Shown here piece after piece: positions 51,942-52,683 of a DNA stretch of 52,683 bases. Source of the DNA: CAYNLG01 sp964397995 (GTDB lineage Bacteria > Planctomycetota > Phycisphaerae > FEN-1346); NCBI GenBank assembly GCA_964397995.1, contig CAYNLG010000019.1:1-52683 (forward strand), given 5' to 3'. A model generated the notes under the pieces. That model was not told the DNA's origin. It saw nothing but the letters and a program-made list of their open reading frames with translations, and made no database searches. The position numbers and the translations under genes were made by a program. How positions within the stretch are numbered: position 1 is the stretch's first letter; every line of letters begins with the position of its first letter.

Positions 51942-52683
51942 ATGCCCGGAACCTTGATGCGTGTCGCGCTGGCCCTTGTGCTGCTGGTCCCTGTCGTGGC
52001 CTCCGAGGCCGGCGGCGCTGAGCCGAAGACGGAATGCGTCCGTCCCGAAGGGGATTACCGCGTCTGCCGCTTCGTCTTGGCGTCCGCGTTGCCGGGGGAC
52101 GAGGCCGGGCACCGGTTGGCGATGCCGGTGCTCGCGGCCTTCCGCGGCGGGAGGGCGGTCTACTGCTACGGTCGTGCGACCGCGGACTGGCCCCGCTACA
52201 GACACAACGCCGACTCGTGGGTGGCGCTGGACGCCTCGAACCTGCACTTCGAAGCGGGCAAGCTCAAGGGGACCGTCACTTCGGACCGCTACTGGGGCCT
52301 GTGGCCGGCGGCGTTCGAGGTCAGCGGCACGGTCGCCGAGGGTGGCGAGTTCCGCGGCACCCACGCGAGCCGCTTCGCCCCCGTCGGGCGAAAGGGCACC
52401 GTCGGCGGGCGCCTGGAGGCGACGGCCGATCCCGCGCGGCCGATGGCCGTTGCCTTCACGCTGCCCAGCCTCTACACCGGACATGGTCATATCCGCAGCC
52501 CGCAGCTGGCATTCCGTCTGGAAGGCGGCAACGTCGGCGACGGCCGGTTCACCAGCGGCCGCGGGGGCAAGTGGGGCTTCACGGGCCGCATCGATGGCGG
52601 TTCGCTCCGCGTCGAGGGCGAACGCCTGACCGGAACCGTCGCGGCCACCGTGACAGGCGGCGACGCGCACCCAGGGACCTACG
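51942..52683 (+). CDS. Secreted beta-module protein, 3' end cut by window
   Basis: An open frame of 247 residues continues past the window edge. It starts at ATG after AAGGAG (spacing 7), with a signal peptide (MRVALALVLLVPVVASEAGG). The mature part is repetitive beta structure with GTV, GEF and GRL turns: LKGTVTSDRYWG, SGTVAEGGEFRGTH, KGTVGGRLEATAD, LTGTVAATVTGG. These resemble the GTxRG endings of the N-terminal modules in the two preceding giants, so a third family member, perhaps another lyase, may begin here. It lies 45 bases after paralogue B, in the same operon. Confidence 0.7.
   Translation, partial: MPGTLMRVALALVLLVPVVASEAGGAEPKTECVRPEGDYRVCRFVLASALPGDEAGHRLAMPVLAAFRGGRAVYCYGRATADWPRYRHNADSWVALDASNLHFEAGKLKGTVTSDRYWGLWPAAFEVSGTVAEGGEFRGTHASRFAPVGRKGTVGGRLEATADPARPMAVAFTLPSLYTGHGHIRSPQLAFRLEGGNVGDGRFTSGRGGKWGFTGRIDGGSLRVEGERLTGTVAATVTGGDAHPGTY

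Noticed and set aside
48252..52670. A 1472-codon open frame on the minus strand
   Set aside because: It is antisense to the giant secreted proteins. Its translation is Arg/Gly/Ala/Asp-rich low-complexity sequence with no family motif, as expected from GC-rich codon bias.
1..52683. CRISPR arrays, insertion sequences, prophage or defence islands
   Set aside because: No regularly spaced direct repeats, transposase or integrase motifs, or phage structural genes were seen on either strand.

Overview
The window is GC-rich (close to 70% by eye), densely coded chromosomal DNA from a Gram-negative bacterium. I infer a member of the PVC/Planctomycetota-like lineages. The basis is a mixture of a formylglycine sulfatase, an L-fucose isomerase homologue, a GHL6-type glycosidase, several heparinase II/III-like secreted lyases, a TonB receptor, an Mla-type (MCE) lipid transporter and an LptF/LptG pair. 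This is a judgement from gene content; no marker gene fixes the phylum. There is no prophage, insertion sequence or CRISPR array, and no stretch longer than about 300 bases lacks a gene.

Region by region. 1-5739 (minus): an L-fucose isomerase homologue, a GHL6-like glycosidase and a partial URO-D-like protein run as one operon, followed upstream by a separately promoted sulfatase; together they look like catabolism of sulfated, fucose-like glycans. 5882-8126 (plus): an ArsR-type regulator with its own palindromic operator, then methyltransferase, 2x[4Fe-4S] ferredoxin, FmdB-type zinc ribbon and a second methyltransferase in a tight operon. 8295-11556: a secreted protein with two degenerate nuclease-like modules, and a convergent heparinase-like lyase. 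11719-15536: argG and argH, with tilS convergent on argH. 15653-17894: two paralogous membrane proteins and a DUF2752 protein. 17901-22935: an lptF-lptG operon (minus) diverging from comF and a UbiB-type kinase. 22987-26231: a sulfotransferase that seems to begin at a non-canonical ATC codon, a secreted protein of unknown function, tRNA-Thr(CGT) and an alkaline phosphatase. 26237-31202 (minus): one operon of a HEAT-like lipoprotein, STAS protein, MlaE, MlaF, MlaD and an FAD oxidoreductase of the geranylgeranyl reductase type. 31222-34087 (plus): DUF502 protein, PurO-like IMP cyclohydrolase and M14 carboxypeptidase, ending in a terminator. 34118-43421 (plus): a 1045-residue heparinase-like lyase, a histidine kinase, a sigma-54 activator, a TonB-dependent receptor and a TonB protein. 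43447-44150 (minus): a HEAT-like gene that may be frameshifted. 44283-52683 (plus): a neutral-ceramidase-like protein, then two very large paralogous secreted heparinase-fold proteins with highly charged inserts, and a third secreted gene cut by the window edge.

Most promoters follow a sigma-70 pattern (TTGNNN, 17-18 bases, TATAAT-like) and lie where operon structure predicts. comF and tilS have a -10 box only 6-7 bases before the ATG and no Shine-Dalgarno sequence, so they may be leaderless. The least familiar parts of the window are the 45.6-52.7 kb secreted-protein array and the ArsR-methyltransferase-ferredoxin-FmdB operon.
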